Origin: Lucinisca nassula
Taxonomy: Eukaryota > Mollusca > Bivalvia > Lucinida > Lucinidae
Direction: 5' to 3'
NCBI GenBank assembly: GCA_963580285.1
Contig: OY757010.1
Span: 147,236,675 to 147,300,674, forward strand
Length of the DNA stretch: 64,000 nt
Made by a program: the position numbers and the translations under genes. A model generated the notes under the pieces. The model was not told the origin of the DNA. It saw only the letters and a program-made list of their open reading frames with translations, and did no database searches. Numbering within the stretch: position 1 is the stretch's first letter; each line of letters starts with the position of its first letter. Positions 43,253 to 54,555 of the stretch are shown here, in pieces.

Positions 43253-44356
43253 GAAAAAATAGGTGTTACCTATAAACGAGCATAGCAAACTACACAAGGA
43301 AGCTGATGGATATTTAAACCAAAATGTCTGTATATAATTGATATGCAAAAGTTGGAAACCTCAGGTCAACTGCCGAATACTTAGTTATGACTGGAAAATT
43401 ATTTGCACATTGCCTTGTCTTTTACAAGTGATGCAACTTAAAGTAGTATGCTAGCAAAGTTGTTCAGAGGGCATCACTGGGTCTGTTCGCTTACCACGGG
43501 AACCACTGGCTGCAAACGGTATTTACCATTTGCAGCATACTATGAAGACGCTTTAGAGCGTGGGCAAACAGAAACGCGCGGAAAATTTTCGTCGAGATGG
43601 AGGGCATGAAATATTTAACAGCTGAAGTCAGTGCGATAACAACTGTTTTCCCATGACCATAACTAACAATTATTTTTTTTCATGACCGAGGGGACACTGA
43701 AATATATTTCAGACAGTGAATTAATTTGACATATAGTTCTTTTTCCCCATTTTTTGTTTCTTGTCTTGACTAAAATGTGCTGCAATGTTTTGGAATCCAG
43801 CTGTAACTTTCTATGTCTACAACTACCACTATCTGGAGTATACTTGAACAGTAGCTATTTACAAGTGTGAAGTCCTGTACATCTAAAACTGTTTAAAAAA
43901 CTGACCTTAGCCCCAGATCACTAACCTTTAAACTCTGATGGAAACTGTTGAGCCGTGTCAGGTATACAAAAAAAACAACAAAAAACAGGGGACCAGTGGT
44001 TCTGGGCTGCTCACCTGAGTGCTGAGAGTTTATGGAGCCATTATATTTCTGAGAAGATTTTAAAGGGTTTTTTTACCATGGCAGACTCTTGGACATTTGA
44101 CCGGATAATGGGCCTATTGGTTCCGGAGAAGATTTCGGAAGGGTTTTTACCTTATACGCCTGTGGACACAAACTGTTCAAGTTCGTATGAAGTACCTTCT
44201 AATGAATTGCTTTGCATCCAGTTAGTTTGACAAAGATTTCTAAAATTAGATCAAGCAATTGATTCTCATTTTGACAAACACTTTCTGGTTGACATTTGAG
44301 ACGTATTTTGATTGGACAGTGTAGGAGTCAGCAATGACATGTGCATATGTACACCA
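43253..44356. other. No gene; weak repeat near 43.99-44.15 kb
   Basis: GGTTCTGGGCTGCTCACC and TTCTGAGAAGATTTTAAAGG at 43998-44068 resemble the common mollusc repeat style 'GGTTCTGGAGAAGATTTT' also seen at 35003. No coding sequence is supported. Confidence 0.4.
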
Positions 44357-44695
44357 CCTTGTGTTTTGACAGTTGACGGACAGGATGTTGGGATATATTG
44401 AATGATGTTTCAAGTCAAGATGAAATGAAGCCTATCGAAGTTTGAACGGATTTGTATCCACAGATATATGGGAACGGTGGCCATATTGTTCACCCGACCG
44501 AACTCGTATTAAAAAATCATCTTGTGTTTTGAACTTATTTCTATCCGGCCATTGACTGGCAGGATGTTGGGATATATTGAATGATGTTCAAGTCAAGATG
44601 AAATGAAGCCCATCGAAGTTTGAACGGATCTGTGTACACAGGTATATTGGCACGGTGGCCATATTGTTCATGCGACCAAACTCATATTAAACAAG
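44357..44695 (+). repeat. Two tandem units of ~179 bp
   Basis: CAGGATGTTGGGATATATTG at 44381 and 44560; both units also contain CATCGAAGTTTGAACGG and GGTGGCCATATTGTTCA. Confidence 0.88.
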
Positions 44696-45179
44696 AGGCC
44701 CATGGGCCACTATGCTCACCAGAGCTCAGGGGGCACTGCCGACTGGCAGCAAAGTATTTTAATTAACCATGGAAGCCCTGCGCCCAAGGATGCTACAGAT
44801 AAAATTCGGACCCGATCAGCCTAGTGGCTTCAGAGGTCTGATGTCGCTTGAATGTGTTGTTGCAGGACAACAGATGACAACTGACAATTTCCCATCTGTG
44901 GCAACAAATAGGCCTAAAAGAACATTATTAAAGGAACATTTCTATGTAAGTTTGACAAAATATCTTGAAAGGCATCAATGTCATTTTTAATTTTCCCCAT
45001 TATAAGTCAATGGAAACTCTTAACTTGCCATAGCAGACAAACCAAAGAGCCAAATTTCATAAACCGGAGCTCAGATGGGCACTGCCCAATGGCAGACATG
45101 TATTTTAACATGGTATGATTTTAATCTACCAATTATAAAGTCTCCCAAACAAACCCCATTCCCAAATGAGCACTCATGT

Positions 45180-46770
45180 GGACTGTATCTGAAATATTAG
45201 GTGTTTTATATAGTAGAGAGGGTGGGGCATGAACCAATGGAGCCCTGGTTGGTGTCACTGAATGTGTCTTATAAAAAGGAACAGAGACATATATGGTTTA
45301 GCGGTGGGATATGTATGGCTCCTGAGATGTAAGGTCTTTTAAACAGTGGAGGGATTCGGGCATGGTGGATTCCAGAAAAGCCCAAGATTGTTGCAACCTA
45401 ATGCTGAACAGTTTCTGAGATATGAGGCCCTTTTATGAAGTGGATGGGAGAGAAATGGCCCCTGCAGACCCCACAAGATGGGGTGACTGAATGTGGCTAA
45501 TAACAATGACCAAGAATATATGTGATTATGTGGTGGGGATTTGAATAGTTTCTGAGATATCTGGCCTATTATGAAGTGGGATCTTATCATAAGGAACAAG
45601 AATTTATATGGTTAAGGGGTGGGGATCTGACCAGTTTCTGAGATATATGGCTTTTAATGAAGTAAAGGGATGGGGCATGGCCCGTGGCACCACAGGCGGG
45701 TGGGGGGGAACCCTATGCTGGTGTCACTGAATGTGTCTTTTCACAAGGAACAAGAATATATATGGTTTAGGGTGGAGATCTGAATAGTTTCTGAGATAAA
45801 TGGCGTTTTATAAAGTGGAGGGGGTGGGGCATGTCCCCGGCACATCTGGGGGGGGGGGGGGCCCAGGTTGGTGCCACTTAATGCTTTTTATCATAAGGAA
45901 CAAGAATCTATATGGTTTAAGGGTGGGGATTTGTAAGGTTTTTGAATATTGGGCCTTTTACGAAGTTCTGTTTGTTTGTTTGTTTGATTTGAGGTTTAAC
46001 ATCCCCGTCAACACTGTAAAGGTCATTTTGGAGACATTGCTTCCAATTTTGTGGGACTTTTACTTGACATTGAGATGAAATGACATCTCAAGCCCTGCCG
46101 CCCAATGAAACCAAAAGGGTTTATTAGCATGGACGGTCCGCCTCACACTGCGGTTCCTGGACAGGCTTAGATCCTCTAAGCAGTTTACCAGTACTAGTGT
46201 GCGGGCTGGATTCAGCTCTGCGTGGAAGCATCATGCAGGCCATATATTTCTTCAAGCCGGGGGCGGGGGCCAACCTTTTACGAAGTGGAGGGGGTTGGGC
46301 ATATCCCAGGTGTCCCCCAGGTTGGTGTCACTGAATGCAACTTATCATAAGGAACAAAAATATATTTCGTTTAGGGGTTGGGATCTGTTAGGTTTCTGGA
46401 ATATTGGGCCTGTTGTGAAATGCAGGGTATGGGCATGTCCCAGGCACATCCCAGGGGACCCCCAGGTTGGTGTCACTGAGTGCGTCTTATCATAAGAGAC
46501 AAGAATATATACGGTTTACGGGTGGGGATCTGAATGGTTACTGAGATAAATGGCATTTTATGAAGTGGAGGAGGTGGGGCATGTCCCTGGCACATCCGGG
46601 GGGATCCCCAGGTTTGTGTCACTTATTGCACCTTATCATAAGGATCATGAATATATATAGTTTAGGGGTGGGGATCTGTAAGGTTTCTGAGATATAAAGC
46701 ATTTTATGAAGTACTGGGGGCGGAGCATGGCCCCGGCACAACCTACTGGACCCCCAGGTTGACACAAAAG
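45180..46770 (+). repeat. Array of ~150-bp diverged units
   Basis: About nine units, each with a GTGGGGATCTG...TTTCTGAGATA...GTGGGGCATG order. Units differ in G-run length (45837-45861 holds long G runs) and in small deletions. A repeat D copy interrupts it. Reverse-oriented fragments of the unit occur near 53.6-53.8 kb and 54.9-55.1 kb. Confidence 0.78.
45966..46270 (-). mobile_element. SINE-like repeat D inserted in the array
   Basis: Reversed D from TTTGTTTGTTTGTTTGATTT to TTCTTCAAGCCGGGGG. Array sequence TTTTACGAAGT lies immediately on both sides (45958 and 46277), consistent with a target duplication of CTTTTACGAAGT. Confidence 0.88.
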
Positions 46771-47037
46771 CAAACGGCTGAGAGAAGTTTACTAAAGAAA
46801 CATTTCTATGAAAGTTTTTTTCAAAATATCTGCAAAGGCTTTGTAGTTAATGCCATTTTTCAATTTTCCCCATTATAAGTCTTTGGAAAATCTAAGTTGC
46901 CATAGCAATCAAACTAAAGAGCCGAATTTCATAAAAAAAACACCAAATCTGTAAAGGCAAATATGGTGAATATTTTCATAAACTCTCAGCCTCATAGAGC
47001 ATACAGTTTCTGAGGAGATGATTTTTTAACTATTATT

Positions 47038-47071
47038 TTTTTTTCTATTTTTTTTTTTTTTTTTTTTTTCA
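47038..47071. repeat. Poly-T tract
   Basis: T-rich run interrupted by CTA, ~80 bp upstream of the OTU exon acceptor. It is too far from the acceptor to be its polypyrimidine tract. Confidence 0.8.
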
Positions 47072-47150
47072 TTTTGGTTTCCATGGCAACCAATACAAAT
47101 GAGCAGTAGGCCTAAAATCATATGGCAGATAGTAGATTGTATTTTTTCAG

Positions 47151-48284
47151 TCAAAGCAATCAGAAATGGAGCAATTTCTGACTGAACTATTCACCAGCTA
47201 TGTCGAAAAAATGGCCCAAGACGGTATCTATGCGGACCATGTTTGCATACAATCCCTTGCAAACATGCTACAAGTGAAGCTACACATCATTCATACTGAG
47301 GAGCCTGATCTTCTGATAGCACCTTCTGAGCCTGGTCATTATGGTCTTCTTCGCCTGGGATACCTACCTGACCTTCACCACTATGTTAGCCTAGCTCAAC
47401 GGTGAGTAAATGGAATGTTAGCGCTAAATAGAGGAGTTAATACAAACTAGTATTTCTATACTAGCCGGAACCCCCAGGTTGCATGATGCTTGCAGAGCCT
47501 GGTTAAATGGTTAATATGGTAGTGCATCAGTCAAACCACTCACCTTACTTTGTGTTACTAATGCCAGCTAGCACTAAGCAGAGGGTGATTAATAACCAAA
47601 GGGTGCATATATAGGAAGCAAGCAGTGCTATAAAAGACAGAGTTTGTAAATAGTGTGTGTTACTAAAGCAAGCAATGCAAAATAAGTAGTGTTAAAGCAT
47701 TTATAAGCTAAAGGCTACATGCATGCAGGAACAATCTATATCAGTTGCTTTTACAGCTTATTATTCAACATTTCAGCTATAAGTAGGAGGACTTTGTAGC
47801 TGTACGACTGTCCAGAAAGACCAGGTCAACAGTCCACAAGATGTTCATAGCAAAGGTATGGTGAAATATTTTACCAGTATTAATAGAATAAAAAAAAATG
47901 CATTCTAAAATACCTTTCAATTAAAAACGTATTTTCCCTTACTACTATATTTTCACTTTCACACATCAGCTTCAATTATTAATAATCAAATTACAGTCTA
48001 TACCAGCCTACTTGTTGATGCATTTTAATAAGACACTATTTCTTTATCGAACTCTAATGATACCTTTTATTGTATAGGTGTTGAAGTTTGACAGTGAAGT
48101 CACACTACGGTTTATGAAAGAAGTTTCACCCACTGTCTATACCTGGCCGAGCCAAAATGATGTCTGCACCAACCCACATTCCGATACAATACAGAGGCTT
48201 TCACCGCCGAGTCTACTCCCTGTGGGAGGAATCAAGCTCAAATTTATACCTCATGAGATTCAACAATCAAGAAATAATCTGTAG
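47151..48284 (+). CDS. OTU-type cysteine protease, C-terminal exons; in-frame TAG
   Basis: Three exons fit together. Exon a is 47151-47401 (acceptor TATTTTTTCAG, donor GTGAGT). Exon b is 47777-47855 (acceptor CATTTCAG, donor GTATGG). Exon c is 48078-48284 (acceptor TATTGTATAG), ending in TAG. Phases match (2, then 0). Exon a encodes the C-terminal half of an OTU deubiquitinase-like fold: YADHVCIQSLANMLQVKLHI and the catalytic His in LHHYVSLAQ. Exons b+c read EDFVAVRLSRKTRSTVHKMF, then LRFMKEVSPTVYTWPSQNDV, a small domain I recall from many uncharacterised invertebrate proteins (basic strand, then W/F-P-x-x-D). The only conflict is TAG at 47784-47786, two codons into exon b. The exon carrying the OTU catalytic Asp/Cys should lie upstream but was not found; a start at 47166 would lack it. 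The gene may be partial, a transposon-associated OTU copy, or a pseudogene. Confidence 0.65.
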
Positions 48285-48434
48285 AAAAATGAAGAGTACT
48301 GAGACAGATATTCCAAAAGGATTCATTTAACAAAACTTGCTTGAAGGTGTCAGGATCAAGATTTATTGATGTGTAACAAAATGTATATATTATATTGGCC
48401 TTTGCTTCATATAACCCTACATGGGTCACTGATT

Positions 48435-48440
48435 AATAAA
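48435..48440 (+). terminator. Polyadenylation signal AATAAA
   Basis: AATAAA lies ~150 bp after the stop codon of the OTU exons, on the same strand, and before the repeat A insertion. It is a plausible 3' end signal for that gene. Confidence 0.5.
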
Positions 48441-48452
48441 TCTTGATAATGA

Positions 48453-49042
48453 GGCCTTCAAAAGAGCAATTATGATTAGTTAAGAGTAGAAGTAAAACAA
48501 AGATCAGGAATTGATACAATTAACTTACTCCATCCATAAAAGACACCAAAGGGAAAGAAATACAAACATTAAGCGACCAGACCATAAACGAAACCTAAAC
48601 AAAGGAAGGCCATATGGACAGTTACTTTCCCACAAAATGGCCATATGGCCATCCAAAATTAAAAGACACAAGTGATACACACAGTAAGTAACAAACAACA
48701 ACATAAATAAATCGCCACAGAAGAGCCGCCTTGGAACGGTCAGTGGAAGATTTCCACTGGGGGGCTTAAATCGATTTTACGTGGCCACAATCCTCGCCCT
48801 TACTTCCGTCGCGATTTAGACAAATAATTTGTTCAGTCCGCATGAAGGCCTCCTAACTCATCAGTGCAACATCTCCGTGAACACAGAAATCAAAGAACCA
48901 CAGAGGTGAGACAAAGGTGAGGACTCGACAGCAAGAAACCACTGAAATGCTGGAGCAAAAGAAAACCAACAGTTAGACTCCGATGAGCCCGACCAGAGAC
49001 AGAGCATCAGGGCCTTCAAAAGAGCAATTATGATTAGTTAAG
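48453..49042 (-). mobile_element. Repeat A, longest solitary copy, 32-bp target duplication
   Basis: The 32-bp sequence starting GGCCTTCAAAAGAGCAATTA is identical at 48453-48484 and 49011-49042. The body 48485-49010 is A in reverse: 3' end AGTAGAAGTAAAACAAAG at the left, 5' end CAGAGACAGAGCATC at the right. Perfect flanks mean a recent insertion. It is the reference for A ends in this window. No ORF and no clear pol III boxes are present. Confidence 0.93.
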
Positions 49043-50760
49043 TCAAATGAATTCAGTTTACACTTCAGAGACTATGTTAATCATATTTTAAAACATTAAG
49101 ATCAGGAGATCAAATGAAACCAGTATTTAAGCTAAATTTGTCACAAGTGTAACATTCAAGTGACATTCAGTTTTTACACTACAGATTTGTATTAATATTT
49201 TGAACTCAAAATGAACTATTTTAAATTATAAGACAACAGATTTACATTGACACAATAATGTATTTCAACACTAATAGAATGAAATCTGAAAACAATCTAG
49301 TCTATGTTGGATTATACTGTTTTATTATATTTGTTTCTAGTTCCAAAGTTACTTTAAAGTGGAAGAATTAATTTTACTATCCAGTCTAGTCATCTTATTT
49401 GCCAAAATATACATGAGTGCCATCCTGTTTTGTCCAGGAAATTGAGCTTGAGACTTAAAAAGTTTGAAACTAACATTGTAACAAGTGTAACGCTTTGAGT
49501 TACTTTCGAATTAAGCCTCATGAATGTAGCTAAAGCTTTGATCTTAATACAAATTGTTTATAAAATGATGGTATAAAGGATAAATGATGGTAAAACAAAA
49601 TATTTCAATAGTTTCAAAATGATATATCTGAAAAAAAAATACAATATGCAGAGGACAACAGTTTTATAGTATTGTTTGTTTACAAGTTCTGTTTACAAGT
49701 TCTGTTAAAAGTTCATTAAATACTTGTTCATATGTTCTCTAGTCTTTGTTCAATCCAAAAATTATTATGTATGTCACAGCTTTTTTCCTCAGATTAAAAT
49801 TGTAGCCATTTAACTTCAGTGATGAAATGTGTCACAAGTGTAACATTTTGTACCTGTTAAATGCAGATTGTACCCAAGACTTTAAGTTTCAAATAAACTG
49901 TATCAAAATTGTCATAACATAGATAAATATTGGTAAGATAATATACTCAAACACTTTTTATGTGAAATACTGGAAAAAAATATTTCTTCTGACTTCTGTA
50001 CATAGGGATAGTCTGTTCTATAATTTTTTATTTAAAAGTACCGTTGAAGTTGGAGACTTACTTTCTGAGACGTATCTTTGTTTCCTTTCATTACCAAAAT
50101 ATGTAAAATGTAACACGTATTTGATCAGAAATGAAAAATTTAGGCATTCTACAGCAGTGCTGAAACTGTAACAAGTGTAACATTTTTATAGAAAATATAC
50201 ATGTTTTTCAAAGCCACCTAAAATCATAAATATTTATCACAATCAAATGAAATTTTACATTTGTTTTTGAAATGCCTCTAATATTGCTAAGAATAAGATT
50301 TTTCTTAAATATCTTGCCTACTTTTCTTGTGAAAAAAACTTAATTAGGTGTGTTTTGAAAAAATATGGCTCTAGTATTGCAAAAAATCCCTAAAAAATAT
50401 TCGAGAAAAAATTGGCCAGAATGGTGGATATGTGTACCCACTAAAAGTTACAGAAGAAAAAAATGACATTTTCTTTCAAATCTTGGTGAAGTATCAAACT
50501 TGTCTAATGTTTACTGAGGAATTGCAAAAATGTAATGAAAAATGGTGAAAATAATAATTAAAAAAAAAAACTCATGGATTTTGTCCTTTAAACACTACAT
50601 TTGATGTTCACTGGTCCAAAAAAAGATAAAACCATCATGATACATGTATATCTGGTTTGAAATTTGACCCCCATTGTCACAGTTTTGCTGCATTTTTTTT
50701 AAGTTGCCCATATCTATAAGGCATTTTATCGTTGCCTATGATCTCCTTTTACGCAGAAGA
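49043..50760. repeat. Weak ~340-bp periodicity marked by AAGTGTAAC
   Basis: CACAAGTGTAAC or AACAAGTGTAAC occurs at about 49142, 49480, 49833 and 50170, spaced 338, 353 and 337 bp. The rest of each interval is A+T-rich and not obviously similar. No gene is seen. It may be a very old tandem array. Confidence 0.4.
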
Positions 50761-50821
50761 TCTCCAGACAGGAGATTTTCTTTATATAAGTCTTTATAAT
50801 GCACTAGTCTAGTCATTTGTA

Positions 50822-50856
50822 ACCCCCCCCCCCACACACACACACACACCACCACC
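50822..50856. repeat. (C)n(CA)n simple repeat
   Basis: A C-run followed by CACACACACACACACACC. Confidence 0.9.
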
Positions 50857-51099
50857 TACTGGGATAGGCAGGGGAAAGAGGATAGTTACCCCCAATGTTC
50901 CCCTGCAGTGCCGGGTTAATGTGGGGGTTTTGATATTATGCAAATATACCCCCAGTGGAATGAATTACATGTATTGTGACCTTCTACAGGTCCCCCCACC
51001 CCCCGCACTGTGTACGTGTAGGGCTTTGAAAAGTGAAAAGTTATTGTTTCCCGCTATCCCTGTAGGTAGGATGGGGGCAGTGGTTACAAATGACTGTTG

Positions 51100-51560
51100 C
51101 ATAAAACCAAAAGGCCTCAGGGCGAGGACAATTTGGGCCTCTGGGCTATAACTTGAACAATCTTGGTAGAGGTTCTCTAGATGAAGCTTTATACCAAATA
51201 TCAAATACCTGGGCCTTGTGGTTTCAGAGAAGATTTTTAATTTAAATATTTTTCCCTATATAAGCCTATGATAAATCAAAGGGCCCCAAGATTGGGGCAT
51301 TATTGGCCCTAGGGCAATCATTTTAACAATCTTGATAGAGGTCCACTAGATGAAGCTTCACACCAAATATGAAAGACCTGCACCTAGCGGTTTCAGAGAC
51401 AAAGATTTTCCCTATATAAGCCTATGTAAAACCAAAGGCTCCTGGGGCGGGGGCATTTTTGGTCCCAGGGCTATAATTTGAACAATCTTGGTAGAGGTTC
51501 ACTAGATGAAGCTTCATACCAAATGGAAGACCTGGGTTTAAGTTTTAAGTTTTCAGTAAA
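51100..51560 (+). repeat. Three tandem units of ~160 bp
   Basis: AACAATCTTGGTAGAGG (or GATAGAGG) at 51156, 51325 and 51481, each followed by CTAGATGAAGCTT and CACCAAATAT, and preceded by TATATAAGCCTATG-type sequence in later units. A very common mollusc repeat style. 51597-51720 (GGTCAAAATCCGATCAGTGG) continues it. Confidence 0.8.
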
Positions 51561-51952
51561 AAAAAATATATATTTAGCTCTTGTGGCTGGAACCATTTGA
51601 ACAACTTTGAAACCAGCCTACCTATGAATCATTCCTGTGAGGTTTGGTCAAAATCCGATCAGTGGTTTAGGAGATGTCGTTTGAAGCAAAAGTTTACGCA
51701 TGTACGCAGAGAAAAAGTGATCCCAAAAGCTCACCTTGTCACTGTTGGTGGTAGTTGCTGCCAATTCCTGGTGTTCATTCCACATATGGAGGATACATGT
51801 TTGGAAAAGCACATCACTTCCAGAGAACATATCAAAGCAAAACATTATCATTGCAGCTGCACCACAAAAAACTGTCTGGGGTTTATCGACTAGAAAAATC
51901 AAATTTGTTTGCATTTGCTGAAGTCCTCAGTTCCATTTATAAAGGATAACTA

Positions 51953-52229
51953 GACCCCCCATCCCCCCACCCCAACATCCATCTGAAACCAACAGCACAG
52001 GAGTACTTGTAAACTGCATAGAGGGTTCAATAAGCCTGCTCAGGCAAAGTGGTGCTAGTCAGACCATCCATGCATATAAACCCTATTGGTTTAATTGGGC
52101 AGCAGGGTTTGAGGAGTCATCTCATCTCAATGTCGGGTAAAATTCCCACCAAAACTGGAAGCAACGTCTCCAAAATGACCTAAATAGTGTTTGCGAGGAT
52201 GTTAAACCTTAAATCAAACAAACAAAGGA
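51953..52229 (+). mobile_element. SINE-like repeat D, 5' region degraded
   Basis: From CCATCTGAAACCAACAGCAC through ATAAGCCTGCTCAGGCAAAG and CATCTCATCTCAATGTCGGG to GATGTTAAACCTTAAATC and AAACAAAC. Confidence 0.8.
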
Positions 52230-52259
52230 TAACTAGCTAGATGGTCTGTGCAGACAGCA

Positions 52260-52305
52260 ATAAGAAAATTTATGTATAACCCTTGAAACCCCAGTTTTAC
52301 TAAGG
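52260..52305. mobile_element. MITE family B fragment
   Basis: CCCTTGAAACCCCAGTTTTAC only. Confidence 0.45.
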
Positions 52306-52620
52306 CTGACACCAATAATCGATTACTCGATCAATAGATTCCCCTAAACTGATTACCATATTTAGTAGTAATTGATTGTTCGATAAGTATAATTTACAAC
52401 CCAATTTGTATCTGAAATGGCTGGATAAGTGGCAAACAATGCAGATTCTGAAGAGACAATGCATTTTGGGTCTACACCGTTTGATCAGGCCTGTCTGTCC
52501 TAATTCACGCAGTAATGTACAGGAACTGGCTGCTGACAACCGGTTGTCACCAGCTTGTGAGGCTGCTGACAACCAGTTGTCACCAGCCTGTGAGGCTGCT
52601 GACAACCAGCTGATATAAAA
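52306..52620 (+). repeat. Repeat with palindromic 38-bp satellite, copy 1
   Basis: AATAATCGATTACTCG, an unmatched middle, then about 2.5 units of GAGGCTGCTGACAACC, (A/G)GTTGTCACCAGC. Each unit has a GACAACCGGTTGTC or GACAACCAGTTGTC palindrome. A related copy in opposite orientation is at 59390-59655. Confidence 0.78.
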
Positions 52621-53219
52621 CTTGTTTACAATGATAAGGTTTTATTTGATATGATTTGAAAATAGACATTTAAGTTATATTTGCTATCCTGTCATAAAAT
52701 GGGGCTGATACTAGCTGATTTAGAACAGGTTCAAATCCTGAGATGTGGAAAAAATACTTCATGTTCTGAAGGATATGGTCTTCAGTTTGCAACAGTTTAC
52801 TGTGGTTTTTGTTTGTCTGACAATTATTTCTGAATGGTCTCTTGTGTCAAACAAAGTTTTGGATGGAAAAGTACATACATATTTGCCAGCAACCATAAAA
52901 ACCAACAGTTAATCAAACTATACCAGTATGTGTAGCTATCAGTTTGTTTCGAAGTTCGAGTCTGCAAAATATGTAACAAATGAAAGCACTGGTGGCCAGT
53001 GGTGGATTGTTTATATCTGAGTGTAGGCTGAAAAAATGGTAATGAACTTTGACTTAAGACTGTTTCATTATATTATCTGCAATACTGATTAATGGGCTCA
53101 GTCAAATATTTGACCACCCTGCTACTCGAAAAGAAATCTCAGGACCCAGGGGAATGCCCCCTTAGAAACCATTCAGACCCCCATTACAAACCATATATGA
53201 TATTGTTTCTTTAATATGC

Positions 53220-53410
53220 TCTGTAATCAATAGGTCTCTCATCGCTGTGGTTCGAGCCTGGGTACAGGTCATATGTCAGATGCCAAGTTCTGCAACAGAA
53301 GGTCAGGTGGTTTTTCTCCAGGTACACCTGTTTTCGCCCACCTCTGATTAACGATCCGCTCTACATGAGTGAAATTATCTTGAAAGGGTCATAAAATCAA
53401 AAGAAAAAAT
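53220..53410 (+). mobile_element. SINE G copy 1, B box retained
   Basis: GTGGTTCGAGCCTGGG contains a consensus pol III B box (GGTTCGAGCC). After it come CAAGTTCTGCAACAGAAGG, CCACCTCTGATTAACGA and AGTGAAATTATCTTGAAAGG with GTCATAAAATC. That end style is common in bivalve tRNA-derived SINEs. The A box is not recognisable. Confidence 0.65.
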
Positions 53411-53439
53411 CAATTCTGTACGTCTTATGATAAGAGACA

Positions 53440-53830
53440 GTCACTGACACCTAAAGGGCTTCCTCAGGTGGTACGCCCCACCCACTCCAGTTTCAAAGGC
53501 ATGGAAAAACTAGCCGAAAATTTTGTCAAAAAGGGTCCACAGTAACTATTAGATGACTTAATTTGATATTTGGGGATATGATAAAATATGGATATAAGAT
53601 TTTGCAAGAGGGCTTCAAACGGTCCCCTTGCCTTGGTCCCCAGGGACATGAACCTCATTCCACATCCTCTTCCTTGAAAGGCTTAATGCATGTATCTCAG
53701 AAACCGTTCAGATCCCTGCCCCTAAACCATGTATATTCTTAAGATAAGACGCATTCAGTAATACTGACTGTGGGTCACCAGGGGTATGCCCCACATCTCC
53801 AGTTCAAATAAGGCCACCAGAGTGAAACTG
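53440..53830 (-). repeat. Fragments of the ~150-bp array unit, reversed
   Basis: GTACGCCCCACCCACTCC, TCTCAGAAACCGTTCAGATC, CCCCTAAACCATGTATATTC and CACCAGGGGTATGCCCC are reverse complements of array landmarks at 45180-46770. Confidence 0.55.
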
Positions 53831-53914
53831 TAGATTTTCTTTTGCTCCAGCATTTCACTTATTTCATGCTAGTGAGTCCTAATCATTGATCTATTTCTGT
53901 AACAGTTTTGTTTA

Positions 53915-54555
53915 TTTAAATAAAGGTTTTTAAGTCCTCATCAACACTATTTAGGTCATTAAATTGGAGAAGTTTGTTCATTTTTTTTGTAAGACTTTTA
54001 CCCCACATTGAGATGAAATGACATCTCAAGCCCAGCCGCCCAGTGGAACCAATGTAGAATTGATATGAAATATGTTCTATAAAAGGGTTATCCTTTGGAA
54101 GCAAGGAATACACAACAGAACTGGAACTGAAGGCTGTAATGCATGGTCGGTCTGACATATATCACTTTGCCTGGTGACAGTTTTGTTTGATTTGAGGTTT
54201 AACATCCCCGTCAACACTGTAAAGGTCATTCTGGAGACGTTGCTTCCAATTTTGTGGGACTTTTACTTACCCGACATTGAGAAGAAATGACATCTCAAGC
54301 CCTGTCGCCCAATGAAATCAATAGGGTTTATTAGCATGGAAGGTCCGCCTCACACCGCGATTCCTGGACAAGCTTAGATCCTCTAAGCGGTTTACCAGTA
54401 CTAGTGTGCGGGCCGGATTCAGCTCTGCGTGGAAGCATCATGCAGCCCATATACTTCTTCAAGCCCGTGCCTGGTGACGGGCTTAGACCTTCTAAGCAGT
54501 TTTCCAGTACTGTCGGTTTCAACTCTTTGTGGCAGCCCAGCCCCGATGTGCAGGG
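53915..54555 (-). mobile_element. SINE-like repeat D, split by a second D
   Basis: 53915-54178 is the 3' half of reversed D (CCTCATCAACACTATTTAGG, AATGACATCTCAAGCCC). It also holds a short E fragment at 54068-54126 (TTCTATAAAAGGGTTATCC). 54469-54555 is its 5' half (TGACGGGCTTAGACCTTC, GTTTTCCAGTACTG). The intact D between them has its own target duplication. Confidence 0.8.
54169..54478 (-). mobile_element. SINE-like repeat D nested in another D, 10-bp target duplication
   Basis: GCCTGGTGAC at 54169-54178 and 54469-54478 flanks a complete reversed D (54179-54468, 290 bp). Inside are TTTGATTTGAGGTTTAACAT, CATCTCAAGCCCTGTCGC, AGCGGTTTACCAGTACTAG and CTTCTTCAAGCCCG. Confidence 0.9.

Larger units (their letters stand above)
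44697..47010 (+). repeat. Large dispersed repeat with central tandem array
   Basis: Starts AAGAGGCCCATGGGCCAC. Its left shoulder (GGAACATTTCTATGTAAG, CCCCATTATAAGTCAATGG, TTGCCATAGCAGACAAACC) is repeated in direct orientation in the right shoulder (AAACATTTCTATGAAAG, CCCCATTATAAGTCTTTGG, TTGCCATAGCAATCAAACT) near 46795-46930. Between lies a tandem array (about 45180-46770) of ~150-bp units with GGTGTCACTGAATG, ATATATGGTTTAGGGGTGGGG and TTTCTGAGATATATGGCC. No transposase seen. Confidence 0.75.

Noticed and set aside
47784..47786. Claim of programmed stop-codon readthrough or editing
   Set aside because: One genomic sequence cannot separate this from a pseudogene, variant or true stop; listed only as alternatives.
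51597..51949. Overlapping ORFs on both strands near 51.6-51.9 kb
   Set aside because: Overlapping open frames in several registers within a common repeat; no domain recognised.
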